The notes under the pieces: generated by a model
What the model saw: the letters and a program-made list of their open reading frames with translations, nothing else
Databases searched by the model: none
Told to the model about the DNA's origin: nothing
Shown here: piece by piece, positions 32,950 through 44,649 of the stretch
Layout of the letters: each line of letters begins with the position of its first letter
Numbering within the stretch: the stretch's first letter is position 1
Assembly (NCBI GenBank): GCA_012934845.2
Contig: WNNJ02001213.1
Coordinates: 248,001-312,000, forward strand
Length of the DNA stretch: 64,000 bases
Direction: 5' to 3'
Source: Pomphorhynchus laevis
Taxonomy: Eukaryota; Acanthocephala; Palaeacanthocephala; Echinorhynchida; Pomphorhynchidae
Program-made: the position numbers and the translations under genes

Positions 32950-35330
32950 TCTTTCATCGATTGTTGCTACCTGTAGCAATTTTCTTATTCGCAATACAAA
33001 TATTAAAAGTCTCCCTTCTCAAATTCCTAAAATATAATTATACATTTCTTCACAAAACTACGATATATTCTGCATTGCTGAAACTTGGCTTCATTTTGAT
33101 ATTGATAACAAGGTTGTTGATGTTCCTTATTATAAGCTATTGAAATATGATTACATTTCTGGAAAGCGTTGGAGTGGAATTGCTGCATATGTTAAAGAAG
33201 GATTGCTAGTTGATGATATGTCGATATAATGTGATACAATTCACCCTTTGATACCGGTCTTGACCTGTGCGCATTGCATGGTTCTTTGTCTGTTCCATTT
33301 CAGCTAAATCATCTTAAAAATTATATTTAAATCTTTGTGCACCACGGAACGTTTTGTTGTTAGGGGATTTCAACTTACTGGTATTGATTGGCGCAATGCC
33401 TAAAATAAAAGGTTTTACGGTTTTGATAGAGAATTTTATAAAATACTGTTCTTTGACTTACTACTCGTGCAGCATATCAGTAAGGCAACTTATATTTCGG
33501 GGTCCTGATCTATTTTGGATTTAGTGTTTACAAAAATTGATGATGATGTAATGAGCTTGGATCATGCCCCTCCGATTGGGAATAGTGATCATTGTGTTCC
33601 TTCCTTAACAATATTATTAAACAACAAATAAAATAATATGATTAAACCTGTTCTTAAGAAACTTAATTAGAAAAATGTTAATATATCTATGCTTCGGAAT
33701 GCTTTTAGATATCATCAGTATCTATTACCAGACCACATATTAGTGTATTATCTTTTCATTTATTAAATAACACGATATTATTGCTCTCCTATTAATCTGC
33801 TCCTATGCATTATCGCAATTTTACAACATAAAAATAATTATGGGCTTACAAATAATTGCTACTAAACCTTATTACTTATAAAGAGAATTTGGCATTTATC
33901 AATAGAAATCATATAATACTGATTATTGTTTATTAATCGCAACCTATATTCTAAAATGAAAATAAAAAATGATGCTCATTCGGGAGGATTATGACAGCAA
34001 GTGTTTGTTGGCATCCGAAAAGATTTTGTGCTTACGTTAAGTAAGGTAGAACTTTGCCAATTAGAATTACAAACATTCAAATAGACGATGACATATTGAG
34101 CAATAAATTAGATATCCCTGAAGCCTTAAAAATAGTTATTTCGGCATTTATGGGAATTAAATTAAGGTAGGTGATTCTACCTGTGAATTGAACCCTGTAT
34201 CTCTCATGTAATTCTTTGCTTGTAAAGTTTAATGACGTACAACGAGAGTTAGAAAACCTTTATTCGTTATGTTCTGATGAACCATGTGGTGTTTGCCATT
34301 TCTCATTAAGTTATATGGCTTTAAATATATCTTACAGTTTAACAGATCTATTCCAGTATAGTTTGGATCACTCCTTGATTGAAGATATTTGGAAATCTGC
34401 CGTTGTTGTACCGATCCCCAAAATAAATCCAGCTCGTTTCTGTTTGTATTCTAAGCCAATTAGTATTACAAGCGTATATTCGAAATTGCTACATCAAAAA
34501 TTAACAAAAATTACGTACAATCTTGAGGAGCATCACATTCTTGACGACTCTTAGCATGGTTTTCGGGCTAGTCGATTATACTTAACTAATTTATTAAATG
34601 TCCGTGAAATATTGTATGGAAGCTATGAATTGAGGTCACTCGGTAAATGTGGTATTTAGTTGTGAAGGATATTTCATACTGCATATCACTTCAACACAAT
34701 CTAGATTGCTTAGAAGAGTGGTTCATAAACACTGGCATTACTCTTAATGTTCAAAATGTGTCTGAATAAGAATTGATAAGGATTGCAGTACAAATACCTA
34801 GGTATCTTAGTGTCTGTTCTTTAAAAGCTAAATTAAACAGAAGATTTTTATGTAGTAAGTCAATGCGTACCTTATACGAAACTCGTTTTATCGTTTAACT
34901 GACCAAGTGTTTAAAAAACTTTCATGTGAAATGGTCAAACCGCATCTAGAATATAGCTTGGATGGCCTTGGTTTCATATTTGAGATATTTATATATATAC
35001 TTGCTTTGACTAATGTGTCTGTGTAGGTTGCTGTAGATATCAACTAGGTTGTTGTAGATATCTAAAGCAATTTTTTCAATTTAGAAACAATAGTTTACGC
35101 TGATGCGATCTGAAACTATTCAAACAGCCTGTAAACTTGGCAATTTATAAAGACTATCGCTCAGAGCTGCAAACATCTGAAATTCCTTACCTCATGAAAT
35201 TGGTGGCATCCGATGCAATGAAAGGTTTAAGAAAAACGTTGGAAAGTGGCTGATTGACGAATCAAATTAGAATCGATATGTAAACGCATCATTAATATGC
35301 TACGATATGTATTGTAGTAATAATATATAA
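32950..35330 (+). mobile_element. CR1-type LINE, decayed, internally deleted
   Basis: Endonuclease pieces (about 33050-33630): GIAAYVKEGLLVDD, LLGDFN-like (33356-33375), SILDLVFTKIDDDV, GNSDHC. RT fingers in the intact segment 34216-34554 (SLIEDIWKSAVVVPIPK, then HHILDDS) run on to HGFRASR. Around 34635-34680 the sequence jumps from LNVREILYG to the post-motif-C block (SLQHNLDCLEEWFINTGIT), so about 400 bases including motifs A-C are deleted. A worn thumb and C-terminus (RAANI-NSLPHEIGGI) follow to about 35290. The 3' UTR ends near ataatatataataatt. Confidence 0.75.
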
Positions 35331-36117
35331 TAATTAAACAGTTATCCTCTAATGTGACTAATGATATAAAACTTAAGTATTCAAAAGATTAAGTGAATTT
35401 AGTTGGATGCGAGACAGCTTAAGAATGCCCCCATTGTACTTGAACTTCGTAGATTATTTTCTCGTTTCTTCGAGTGCCATTTTTCGTAATAGTTTAAAGA
35501 TATTGTAACCGATTTCGACTGTCGTGGAACAATTGTACGAATAAATACACCTCTGTCAATTTGATTAATGCGTTCAGGGTGTTTTTTCAATATTCTTGTT
35601 TGAGCTATAAGTGACAATTGATTCACTGCTAGACGAATTGGTATATAAAGGAGCTAAATAATTTAAGATACTTACGTCGACATACGTCTGTTCCACCGTG
35701 CCATTATTTTAGGGGTCTACATACCTTATTCATCCTACCTGATCGAGTGATAGTTGTTGTGCCATGTATTGATTGTATTTCGAGAGTAGTTGCAATTTTA
35801 CATCGTATTTTCCATCGTAATAAAGCCACTTCAAGATAATTTTGATTGTATCCTACTATAATGTCTCACAAAAGTCAAATGACCAACTCTACATGAGAGC
35901 AGAGATTATACCGGAGTAGATACTCTACATTATACTTTTGAGAGAGCATGATGTAACATCATCGCGTTTGCATCAGCATTTAATTTGGTACGATGTTATA
36001 TCGCATGACAATGACATTTTGAAATTCTTGCTGGATGAAAAAGAAACCCTCTAATTTTGGTTCTAACATCTTTCAACTCTTGAGCAGATTTAAACAACTA
36101 TGTATGATTAATAATAA
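35331..36117. other. No gene supported
   Basis: A 75-codon minus frame at 35399-35626 begins with GTG and matches nothing I recognise (contains RTIVPRQSKSVTISLN). It may be a decayed exon. The remainder is unassigned. Confidence 0.45.
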
Positions 36118-36246
36118 AGATTTTCTTAATAACTAACAACCGATAAATAACTAAAAATAGAAACGGCCTCAGGTCTCTTATATTACGGCCTCAGGTCCAG
36201 TGGGATCTGAGCCCTCTAACCAATCCAAGCTATCTATGATTGTTGT
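36118..36246 (-). mobile_element. I-type LINE 3' end, short truncated copy
   Basis: Matches the 3' end of the 41.9-45.8 kb element: cggcctcaggtccag-gggatctgagccct and the terminal gttgttagttat...cttattatta on the minus strand. Severe 5' truncation is typical of LINE insertion. Confidence 0.8.
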
Positions 36247-36334
36247 GCCATTTAAGGGTAATGATTTAGCGACAACAAAGCTGCAGCTTAAACAGCCATT
36301 GACAAGGAGTCGCCTTGTGCCGCATTTCCTTGAG

Positions 36335-36576
36335 AGGACATAATGATGACCTCTAATCCTTATTCTGATACTACGTCTGTTATTTATTAGTCAATTCATA
36401 AAAATGACTTTTATTTTAAATTTCAATTTTTTATTTAAACTTGATTTAAATTATAAAAAATCTTAAAACAATTATTAATTTTATTATTTAATTATTAAAT
36501 TTTGATTTAGCATTATTATGTTTTGTTTATTTTATAATTATATTAAATACGTAGACTCAGTTAGCTGATTTGATTC
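36335..36576 (+). mobile_element. Penelope-like element 3' UTR (copy D)
   Basis: Matches copy A from gatgacctctaatccttatt to ttagctgatttgattcat, the shared 3' terminus. 5' truncated just downstream of the hairpin. Confidence 0.75.
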
Positions 36577-37328
36577 ATTTACTTAATAAGTAACTTAAAT
36601 TGGATTTAATTCAAAGTCTTTTGTCAAAATGCATAAAATTTTGTTCATGTTCAATGCGTCATTTGCAGAGTATATGCATGCACGTCGGATGTCTTGCACA
36701 CCATTTAGTTTTGTACATCATTATTTAAAGAAAACAGGTATTTTCGGCTTAAGGGACGCGACCGACGTTGATACGCAATACCCTAATAATTTGGCGAACA
36801 TCTGGCGACTCATAAAATGTCATTAAACGACAAGCACAAAAGGCTTCAAGCAGAAATAGATCAATTTCTTTAGATATCGAATTTCGCTATAGTTTCTGTG
36901 AATAACGCCGATTCTCTTTAATTATAAGATAAAAGTGACCGCCAATAGTGATTCATAAAAAGGGGCCAGTACCGGAAGTGTTAGAATAAAATATCGTGAA
37001 TGTGCGCGATTGCAAGCATAACTTAACGTTTTAACATCTAATTGTCGCTGTCATATTTAAACCTTTAAAACTATAATTCGCTCTGTAAAACTAGATTTCT
37101 CGTATAGATTGCATTGCTCGTAAATTACCGAGTAGTGCAAAATAAACCAGATTTGCTGAAAATTCTTTATTGTGTGTTTTAAGCAAAAGTAGTTCATTCA
37201 ATTCGTTTGGTTTCTAAGCACAAATCTTAATAAAATATTCTTATTAAGAGAGAAACAGAATACAAGTAAGTATTAATATACAGTCGCTTTATCATCTTTT
37301 AATGCCTTCTAACTCATTGAAGGATCAA
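36577..37328. other. No gene recognised
   Basis: A 65-codon + frame (36629-36826, ATG) shows no recognisable motif. Nothing else. Confidence 0.5.
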
Positions 37329-37710
37329 CTAACGTAAGCTCACATCAACGCGACACCTCGCGATTGAGCACTCAGGTTCTGAGTGCTCACGGTGCATGAT
37401 GGTCGGTAATATCGACATTAGGAGGTGCTTAAGACTTTGCCTTTGTCTTAATCTTAGTCTTTGCTCAGTGAAACTTCCGCGTGAAAAGAAGACTAGATCC
37501 AAGATGACACAGGTACACCAAAGGCGCACCTGAATAGTTTCTCTTAACGACAGACATTGGGCCCGTTTCAGGGTTCATATCACCGAAATTGTGAAACCCA
37601 GGTATCTTACTCGACATGTAAAGATAGAAATTGGTTGATTCGTCATAATGGAGGAAAAGGCTGAGATTGATCATCCTTTTAACATTTTCGTGTAGCAGCA
37701 GTTTCATGAA
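37329..37710 (-). mobile_element. I-type LINE fragment (C-terminal part)
   Basis: Minus strand corresponds to 42090-42460 of the larger copy: KIPGFHNFGDM (YLGFTITVN there), ETGPMSVV-RNYSGAPLVYL, LDLVFFSRGSFTEQRLRL. Frameshifted several times. Confidence 0.7.
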
Positions 37711-38023
37711 ATTTGAATACCTGCATTTTCGAATGATTAAGAAGGAATTAGAGTAGTGTTTGCATTTTTGACGTGTAACAAGATTAATGACAAAGTATGT
37801 ATGAGTTTAATATTTTTGGGCTACCGATTATCGTGCTCCGCATAGCTATCATAAGTGCTTTGCAGATCTTGAATGACTCAGTCACAGGTAATATCGATTG
37901 TGTTTTGATCAGGGAAATGATCAAGCTTAGTAAGTTTGTGAGTATTTTCATACAAATTGCAGTTTTACTGACCAATAAAATGATATTTTGATTTTTATAT
38001 TTATGCATTTCCAATTTGTGTAA
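37711..38023. other. Unassigned
   Basis: About 310 bases between two oppositely oriented I-type fragments; no recognisable content. Confidence 0.5.
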
Positions 38024-38535
38024 GTGCATCAGCTCTATGAAGAACAAACGTCACATATTGATGTGTTTGATTTTCTTTACTTTTCTGCGTCCTTTGACCG
38101 TATCTCTATTCCTTTTATTATATTATCACTTAGATTAAGGGGTCATGAGAGGGTAACTAACGGGGTAGATATTATGTTGTTCACTAAGCGATTCTACTTC
38201 AAAGACGACCCTAAAGCACGTCAGCTCTACCCAATTCATAATGTTCCTTAATCCTCGCTAATCTCCAATTATCTACCTAGCCGCTTCCATAATTATGTTC
38301 AAATTTCTGAATGCTTTCTCGAAAATCAGCCCATTCTTTATAGGATTATTATACCTATTACACTTGCAACACTAGGTACACTTGTTAAAATAGGTCCCAA
38401 CAATTGTTACACTAGGCACACTTGCAACAAGTAAAAAATTATACAGGATGAGAACATCTATATTTCCGCCATTTTGGCAAATCAACCACTTCCCTATTTC
38501 AAACATCGAGTAAGATACCTGGATTTCATTATTTC
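38024..38535 (+). mobile_element. I-type LINE fragments (RT palm and beyond)
   Basis: 38060-38310 encodes FLYFSASFDRISIPFIILSL, TKRFYFKDDP and IIYLAASI, matching the RT of the 42.5-43.2 kb copy (motif A to B). After an unrelated stretch with ttacactaggcacacttgca words (about 38355-38430), 38445-38535 again matches the region after motif C. Opposite orientation to the fragment at 37.3-37.7 kb. Confidence 0.7.
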
Positions 38536-38599
38536 GGTAATCTAAACTTCCGGTTTCGACTTGAATAAATTCAAGTGTTCTGAACAGAACAAGATGATA

Positions 38600-39425
38600 T
38601 CTTTAAAAAAAGATTTATTTTTTACGTGGCTAATGCGTTCCAGCGCACGCTTACATGACCACAACAAACAAAAATGTAAATCATGTGTCGAGAAGGTGTG
38701 AACGGAGGAGGTGTTTGAATGTGATAAAGGAAGAAGTGCGGCGGATATCGAGAGGGAGTTGATTTCAGGCGAGTGAGGCGGCGACGAGGATGGATCGAAG
38801 ACCATAGTTGTTGGAGTAATTGGGAACGTGGAGTAAGAAGGTATGACGGGAGCGCAGTGATAGAGAGAGGTGGGGCGAGTGTCGTCTAAGAAAGGGAGGT
38901 TGAACGAGGAGGAGCCGACAGCGATGAGACGAAAAGTGACGAGAAGGCGGAGTTTGATGCGGATGTGGATGGTGGGCCATGAGAGTTGGGCAAGATATGT
39001 GGATCTGTGGTCGAAGCGACGGAGACGAAAGAGCACTCGAACAGGCGGAGTTGATTTCATCATCCTACCCCTATTCGTTGTAGGGGTAGGATGATGGATT
39101 TTGGAGAATTTGCGAAATGGAAGAAAGACAGTTGTAGGCAGAAATGCCGATATCGTGTATGCGATGTGCGGGTGCATAATCATAGATGAGGATGCCACCG
39201 GCATATTTAATGGCGTTAAAAAAGTAAGGTTTGATAAATGAAGAGAGATCGCCAATCAGAAGAGAGAAAAGCAGAGGACCTAGGACTGAACCTTGTGGGA
39301 CCTCGCAAAAAAATAGTGATGGGAGGGGAAGATGATGAATTTGAACAGACGCGAAAGGAACGGTGTGATAGATATGAGGCAAACCATGTTATGGAGGAGG
39401 AAGAAATCTTAAACGAGTCCAACGT
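38600..39425 (-). mobile_element. Rex1-type LINE copy, internally deleted
   Basis: Second copy of the 7.1-11.1 kb family. Minus frames read ITWFASYLSHRSFRVCSNSS, GSVLGPLLFSLLIGDLS, YAGGILIYDYAPAHRIHDIG, then jump to RVLFRLRRFDHRSTYLAQLS, FRLIAVGSSSFNLPFLDDT and the C-terminus. Relative to the full copy about 330 bases (about 10391-10718) are missing. A perfect foldback sits near the join. Motif C reads YAGG. Its 3' UTR extends past that of the first copy (to gtaaaaaataaatc on the minus strand, near 38600). Confidence 0.82.
39058..39096. repeat. 15-bp perfect foldback in Rex1-type copy
   Basis: catcatcctacccct and aggggtaggatgatg, separated by nine bases (attcgttgt). One arm belongs to the element; the other is an inverted extra copy absent from the 10.7 kb equivalent. 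Confidence 0.85.
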
Positions 39426-39610
39426 TTGTTATAAAGAGAGAGTGCAGGTCGGTCTTTGGCTCATATGGCCCATCTCACGACTCTTTTCCCTTTCAGGAGG
39501 ACGCCCCCTGAACAAAATTCGATGTTTCTTAAGCACCTTATGTCAAGACTATCAACGATAGTGCGCCGCGCTTGGGATCTCAGACGTGTGTTGAGACAAT
39601 GTGCTAGCTG
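39426..39610 (+). mobile_element. I-type LINE C-terminal fragment
   Basis: Encodes RVQVGLWLIWPISRLFSLSG and GRPLNKIRCF, matching QVRLWGTWAISRLVFFSRG and GRPPEQRLRF of the 42 kb copy. Abuts the Rex1-type fragment of opposite orientation at about 39425. Confidence 0.75.
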
Positions 39611-40075
39611 CATATTTTGGTTCTTATTCTAACTGAAGAATAAATATATATAATATTATATAACGTGAAATGTTGGTCTGGGTCAGCAGCTGATGAGACC
39701 CACCCAGACCGATTAGTAGGGTCCTGCTGTATCAAAAATTAGATCAATACCTGTGAGGATAATATCGTGCCACAATCGGAAAAAATTTCAGCTCTCAGAT
39801 GCAATCAAGTATAATATTATATATTATATATAATAAGATAATTATATAATAATTATCTTAATAATTAATAATTATCTTGATAATTAATTATAATAATTAT
39901 AAGATATAATTATATCTTATAATAATAAGATATATATCTGTCTTCTGATCCACTGATTAGCAGACAGATATTATACACAGGCTAAAATAGAAGAAGACAT
40001 TTTCCTTTGTCGCTACTTTTTCCAGCTATCCTTCTCTATTTTCTCATATATCATATTGCAGATTAGTTTAGTTAT
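39611..40075. other. Hairpin-rich non-coding stretch
   Basis: ggtctgggt (39675-39683) pairs with acccagacc (39702-39710), and cagcag (39684-39689) with ctgctg (39724-39729). TA-rich hairpins follow at 39810-39945, and ctgtct/agacag at 39937-39970. No gene. Confidence 0.55.
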
Positions 40076-40303
40076 TTATTTGCACTCTATATAATACTCG
40101 AAGGAGTTCTCTATTCGTGTCCAGTTTAGCAGTCTCAGAAACTGTAAAGCAGCATTTCCAATACCATGAAAAGAGAAATTAATTGCAGGCACGAATCGTT
40201 CGTATTCTAGTATATATAGCCTTATAGGTTGTTCCGACCTATAAGAAGAAATTACAATCAAATAAGGATAATACAAAATAATAATTACAAGTCTGATAGC
40301 TGC
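40076..40303 (-). CDS. Hypothetical 75-residue ORF, possible exon
   Basis: From ATG at 40303 the minus strand encodes MAAIRLVIIILYYPYLIVIS, signal-peptide-like, then SFHGIGNAALQFLRLLNWTR. The LLNWTR block recalls ligand-binding domains of receptor guanylate cyclases, but the match is short. AT-rich host-like codon use. It may be a fragment of a decayed gene. Confidence 0.25.
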   Translation of the reverse strand, partial: AAIRLVIIILYYPYLIVISSYRSEQPIRLYILEYERFVPAINFSFHGIGNAALQFLRLLNWTRIENSFEYYIECK

Positions 40304-40333
40304 CATAGTCAACACATCTACTGTCGTTATCAA

Positions 40334-41180
40334 TGAAATTACGTTTTATCTTTTAATTTTGCCTCAAGCAATTTTTTATTTTTATATTTCATTCCCCTAT
40401 TTAACATTAAGCTTTTTTGAAATCTGATAATTTTAACGAACATTTGTTTATATATTACGGAAAATGTAGCATTCTCAATTTCAAAAAAGTAAAATCCTTA
40501 AGCCATTACACTTATTATGATGTAAAACATCGAATATCGGTATTGATAATATGTCATTTTCAACTTTTCAAATCAAATTAGTATTCCAATACTAATAATT
40601 GCTGGAATAATTGTATATTTATATATTTAAAGGCAAAGTTTAAATTAAAATATTGGAATATTATTAATGGACTTTATAATAGACTTTTACTTCATTTATC
40701 CACATTTATCTTTTTTCACTTGTAATATAGACCTTATAAAATGTGATACAAATTTTACATGCGTCAAACAAACAAGCCTTACATTAACAAAATGAGTTAA
40801 AGAAGACCGAAATACCGCATTCAGAACAATTTAATATCAATGTGAGTCAAAGCGAAGTTGCATTGAATAATACCTATTTAATTCTGACGTTTTCTGGTTT
40901 TATAAAATAAGTCTATTGTCGATACGTATGGATGTATAATTAATTTAGTTTAAATGAGATATCCTAACGACTACCATTTTGTCGTTATTACAACTTATCA
41001 CTAGAATATACTACTCACCGCTGGCTGCATAAGAATACCCATAACGACATTAGGAATGCACATGGGATGTGATATTTCAAGTCACAAACATGGCATGCTT
41101 ACACTACAGTGACTAAACACGATATTCAGTAAATAACGATATTGCCTTTATCAGCCGACACATGGAGTTAGAAGGATGCA
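40334..41180. other. No gene recognised
   Basis: AT-rich; nothing supported. Confidence 0.55.
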
Positions 41181-41930
41181 ACTGACGGGTACTTATGGAT
41201 TTATCTAGAAAGGATAGTTGGAAGCTTGCTGATTGCCGCAGCTACTTAAATCGACGTCAAGCGGCTGATGAGTCAGATTTAGTAATTCATAATTTTCGGA
41301 CTAGTCGCAGACGACGCTTATTCGCTGGTTCCCGATCGTATTGTAAATTGTCAAAGGATCCTAAATGCTCATAGTTTACCTACGCATTTTAGTAACGTTA
41401 TTATTGGTCATCGTTATCATGACTCATTGTTACTCTCATTCGCATATACAAAAATACGTAGTCGTATTTCTAACCTAGATGATTCGCAATTTTGTCAGCA
41501 AGTTATTATTTTGACGTCTTAGTCATATCTGAAAACTGGCTTTATCAAAATATCTCGGATAGCGTTATTAATATTAGTGGTTATCAAATCTAAAGGTCAG
41601 ACAGATGATAGGATCGGCGTGGATGAGGTGTTTCTGATCACAAATTTTCTTTAAGTCATTGACATTGTTCGGTAAGCAATCGCATCTAAGACAGTTAAAT
41701 GTATCCTGGCTAAAATCTTACTAGGTCCTTGTAGATTTCATTTAGGATTCATCTATAGATGCCAAGGATCTCAAGTGTTATGATTGCCTAAAGAATATAC
41801 TAAATTTACATTACAATTTCAATTACACATACATTGTCGTAGGTGATATCAACGTTAGTAATTTGTCTGTTGATGTAAATGGAAATGTTATAACCAGCTG
41901 TTGTTCTGGGACATGTCTGGGACTGTGGGA
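41181..41930 (+). mobile_element. CR1-type LINE fragment: ORF1 end and endonuclease start
   Basis: LSRKDSWKLADCRSYLNRRQ and AADESDLVIHNFR (about 41200-41300) match the ORF1 C-terminus of CR1-type elements. LVISENWLYQNISDSVINIS (41522-41580) is the endonuclease start with the ENW glutamate, then GYQI-RSDR. The VISTLVI zone (about 41845) marks the GDxN block in another frame. Several frame breaks; ends against the I-type element's 3' end at about 41935. Confidence 0.7.
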
Positions 41931-42477
41931 ATTCTAATAATAAGAATTTCTTAAATAAATAACTAACAACCACTAAAAAATACGAATAGAGACATTAGAA
42001 AAAATAACTGCAGTTCAGATAAGACAACTCATAACAGCATTTAGTCTTCATAATGATGACACGGCATCAGGTCCAGCGGGATCTGAGCCCTTCAGCCAAT
42101 CCAACACGCCGCACTTCGACTGAACCACCCGGGGTCTGTCACCTCCCGAATAATCCAATCGAGGCGGACGATGCTCGGTAATCTCGAGATGAGGAGCTTA
42201 AGAAACCTTAGTCTTTGTTCTGGGGGACGTCCTCTTGAAAAGAAGACTAATCTCGAGATAGCCCAAGTACCCCAGAGGCGCACTTGTGTTTTCTCTTTCA
42301 ATGACAGATGTTGGGCTCGTTCCATGGCCCATCTAGCTCTCTTCAGGATACGTTTAAGTTTATCCAGGTCAGGTTTCGCTGACCAGTTCACCGTAATGGT
42401 GAACCCCAGGTATTTTACTCGACTTGTGAAGGTAGGGAGAGGTTAATTAGTCAGGATAGAAGATAGAGCTGACAGCA

Positions 42478-43176
42478 CTAATATCTTGAGTTTTTCTTTG
42501 TCGCTGGGGCGCCATAAAAGACAACCACCTGCGATTTGGAGGAGTTTAAAACAAGGTTGGAAAAGGGCAGATGATCTTTAAATCTTGTAAAGAAACGGCT
42601 GATGTCATAGACTACATCTTTGCACCTGCGTATAGAGAACATAGATGTGGTATCATCAGCGTATACCACAAGATGTTGATCGCGTATGAATTGTTTGTAG
42701 AGTTCAATGGAGGCAGCAAGATACAAGATTGGAGAAAGTGTGTAGCCTTGAGGCATACCTGTAATAGTGTAGAACTGACGTACATCAGGGTCGTCTTCAT
42801 AGAAGAAACGCTTGGTGTACAGTAATATTTCCACCCTGTTAACAATTCTCACAGGCAACCCGAGGGACCTGAGAGAAATGATAACAAAAGGAATGGAAAT
42901 GCGGTCAAATGCAGCAGAGAAGTCAAGAAAAACAGCCACATCAAGCTGATGACTGTTATCTTGACAAAACTGCTCCACTTCATCTAATGCTGAATGGATC
43001 GAGCGATCTTTTATGTACCCATAAAAACCTGGAGGAATTTTATTTCGCCTACTTAGATGATCGCGGATTTTACGCGCAAGCACTTTTTCGTAAATGGAGA
43101 TAAGGGAGTTTTGAATCGAAATGGGTCGCAGATCTTTAGGACATAAAATCGACTTCTTTTTGGTATAAAAACACAA
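42478..43176 (-). pseudogene. I-type LINE reverse transcriptase
   Basis: Uninterrupted 232-codon frame on the minus strand: LRPISIQNSLISIYEKVLAR, KIPPGFYGYIKDRSIHSALD, motif A VAVFLDFSAAFDRISIP, TKRFFYED, motif B as ITGMPQGYTLSPILYLAA, motif C LVVYADDTTSMF (both Asp kept), and LVLNSSKSQVVVF. It ends at KKNSRY by a frame change, and the C-terminal domain continues in 42391-42092 (TVNWSAKPDLDKLKRILKRA, then RLWGTWAISRLVFFS). The fingers upstream are frameshifted. Confidence 0.85.
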
Positions 43177-43559
43177 CGGATGATGCTTATTCCAGCAATG
43201 TCAGACTGGGAGGCTAATAGCATTGTTATGGCGACATCCTTTCTCTGACTGTATGTCAAAAGCTGACAAACACGAGTGGAGAGTGGCGCATGGGTTCTGG
43301 AGGTGCCCGTGAGTGGCCCCTAATGAGTTAAGGATATCTGTAATAGATAAGTCCCTACTCCTGAAGTCACACCAAGGCAGGATTGGTTGAGGTGATTGAG
43401 TGGCTTTATAATTGTGTAGGGATAGTGACTCCTCCAAAACTTTATCAAGGCCTATTCTACCGATCCAACCTAATGTTCTATCTCTCTAACAGACAGACTT
43501 CTTGAATATCTTCCAGAAGGAAGACTGAGAAGGTCTAAGGCGATAAATGCTCGCCTTAT

Positions 43560-44510
43560 CCCTGCTCAGCTAGAACCTATATCTTGTGCTCCAGTATTCA
43601 TTCGAGAGGGATTGTCTGGCGGAAACAGAGAGATTAGGAAGGTGTAGCATTTTAGCTAGGACCTTGAGTTTTGTTGGAGTTGGATTGTATATACGACCTT
43701 TATAAGTAGTCGAGAGCATCGCGGTAGCTTGCGAAGAGAGGTAGGTATTAAATTCGGTCAAACTTTCATTTCCAATTCGGGGGAAGAGTTGGATAGCTGC
43801 TTGAAAGAATGCCACACTGATGGGATCAAAGTAGAACCTTCTCCTAAGCAACGTATCTTCCTCTAACCGCCAACACATTAGGTCATGAGAGGTGGTCTGT
43901 TGTTGGTGCGACTGCTCAGTACAGATGGGTTTCAACAACAACTTCTTATGCAGCAGTAATATGTCGAGGAGCGAATTAGTTGTTGAGCAATGAAAGGTGG
44001 TCTGGTGGTTTGTGAATAAGATAGTCGATCCTGGCTCTGCGGTTTGCTGCATTAATCCAACGACCCGTTCTGTCGTTGAAATCATCAAGTAACATGTCAT
44101 AGCCATTACCTAATATACGATCCAGGAGGTCACGGTTTTTGTGAATTTCTCCTGGCCGTATATAAATATTGTCGATGCTGATGCGTTTACCGTTCTTACG
44201 AAGTGATATAGCTAAACAAGAGAGGGCTAGACAAGAATAGTTATGAATGAGGGAAGATCTTAAGGAGCATTTAACTAAGGTTAAAAGACCTTGAGAAGAA
44301 GAGGAGTGAGGATGGGTTATATACGGAGTGAAGTGGTGGATATATGCTTAGGGATAAATCGAGTAATGTCCTGGGGGAGACGGATAGACCGCGTCTTCTG
44401 AAGGACTTTAACATCTGCATCTCTACCAGATAAAAGGGTAAGGGCAGAAGCACCTCCCGAATTCCACTGAAGGATATTCGGTGAAAAAGGCTCTTGATTG
44501 CTTTGCATTG
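43560..44510 (-). pseudogene. I-type LINE endonuclease domain
   Basis: Starts near 44490 with ILQWNSGGASALTLLSGRDA and continues in shifted frames: KRISIDNIYIRPGEIHKNRD (about 44120-44190), then LLDDFNDRTGRWINAANRRA (about 44020-44095), the usual GDFN block reading DDFN, and the SSL-type DYLIHKPPDHLSLLNN. From 44106 to 43570 a 178-codon frame exists, but its beginning is out of the true frame. The later part (HDLMCWRLEEDTLLRRRFYF onward) reads an EN-RT linker. Confidence 0.7.
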
Positions 44511-44649
44511 TGTTAGTTTAGCTGGAAGGGGATTGCCTCACCCTATACAGAGCTAGAGGTGGATGGGTTGCCCCCTCCACAACTAGTGCCGCCCAGAGTG
44601 GGTACTTGGCCCCGGGAATTATCGTTATTTCCATTTTAAGCGATTTTAA

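Noticed and set aside
38870-39561. Arg/Glu-rich + strand ORFs
   Set aside because: Antisense shadows of the pyrimidine-rich Rex1-type copy on the minus strand; only the end (from about 39440) is a true I-type fragment.
39684-39729. A second place with CTGATGA flanked by cagcag and gtc-ctgctg, resembling hammerhead stem I and cleavage site
   Set aside because: No GAA(A) element or stem II fits in the 24 bases between the core and GTC; an alternative hairpin (ggtctgggt/acccagacc) explains the pairing better.
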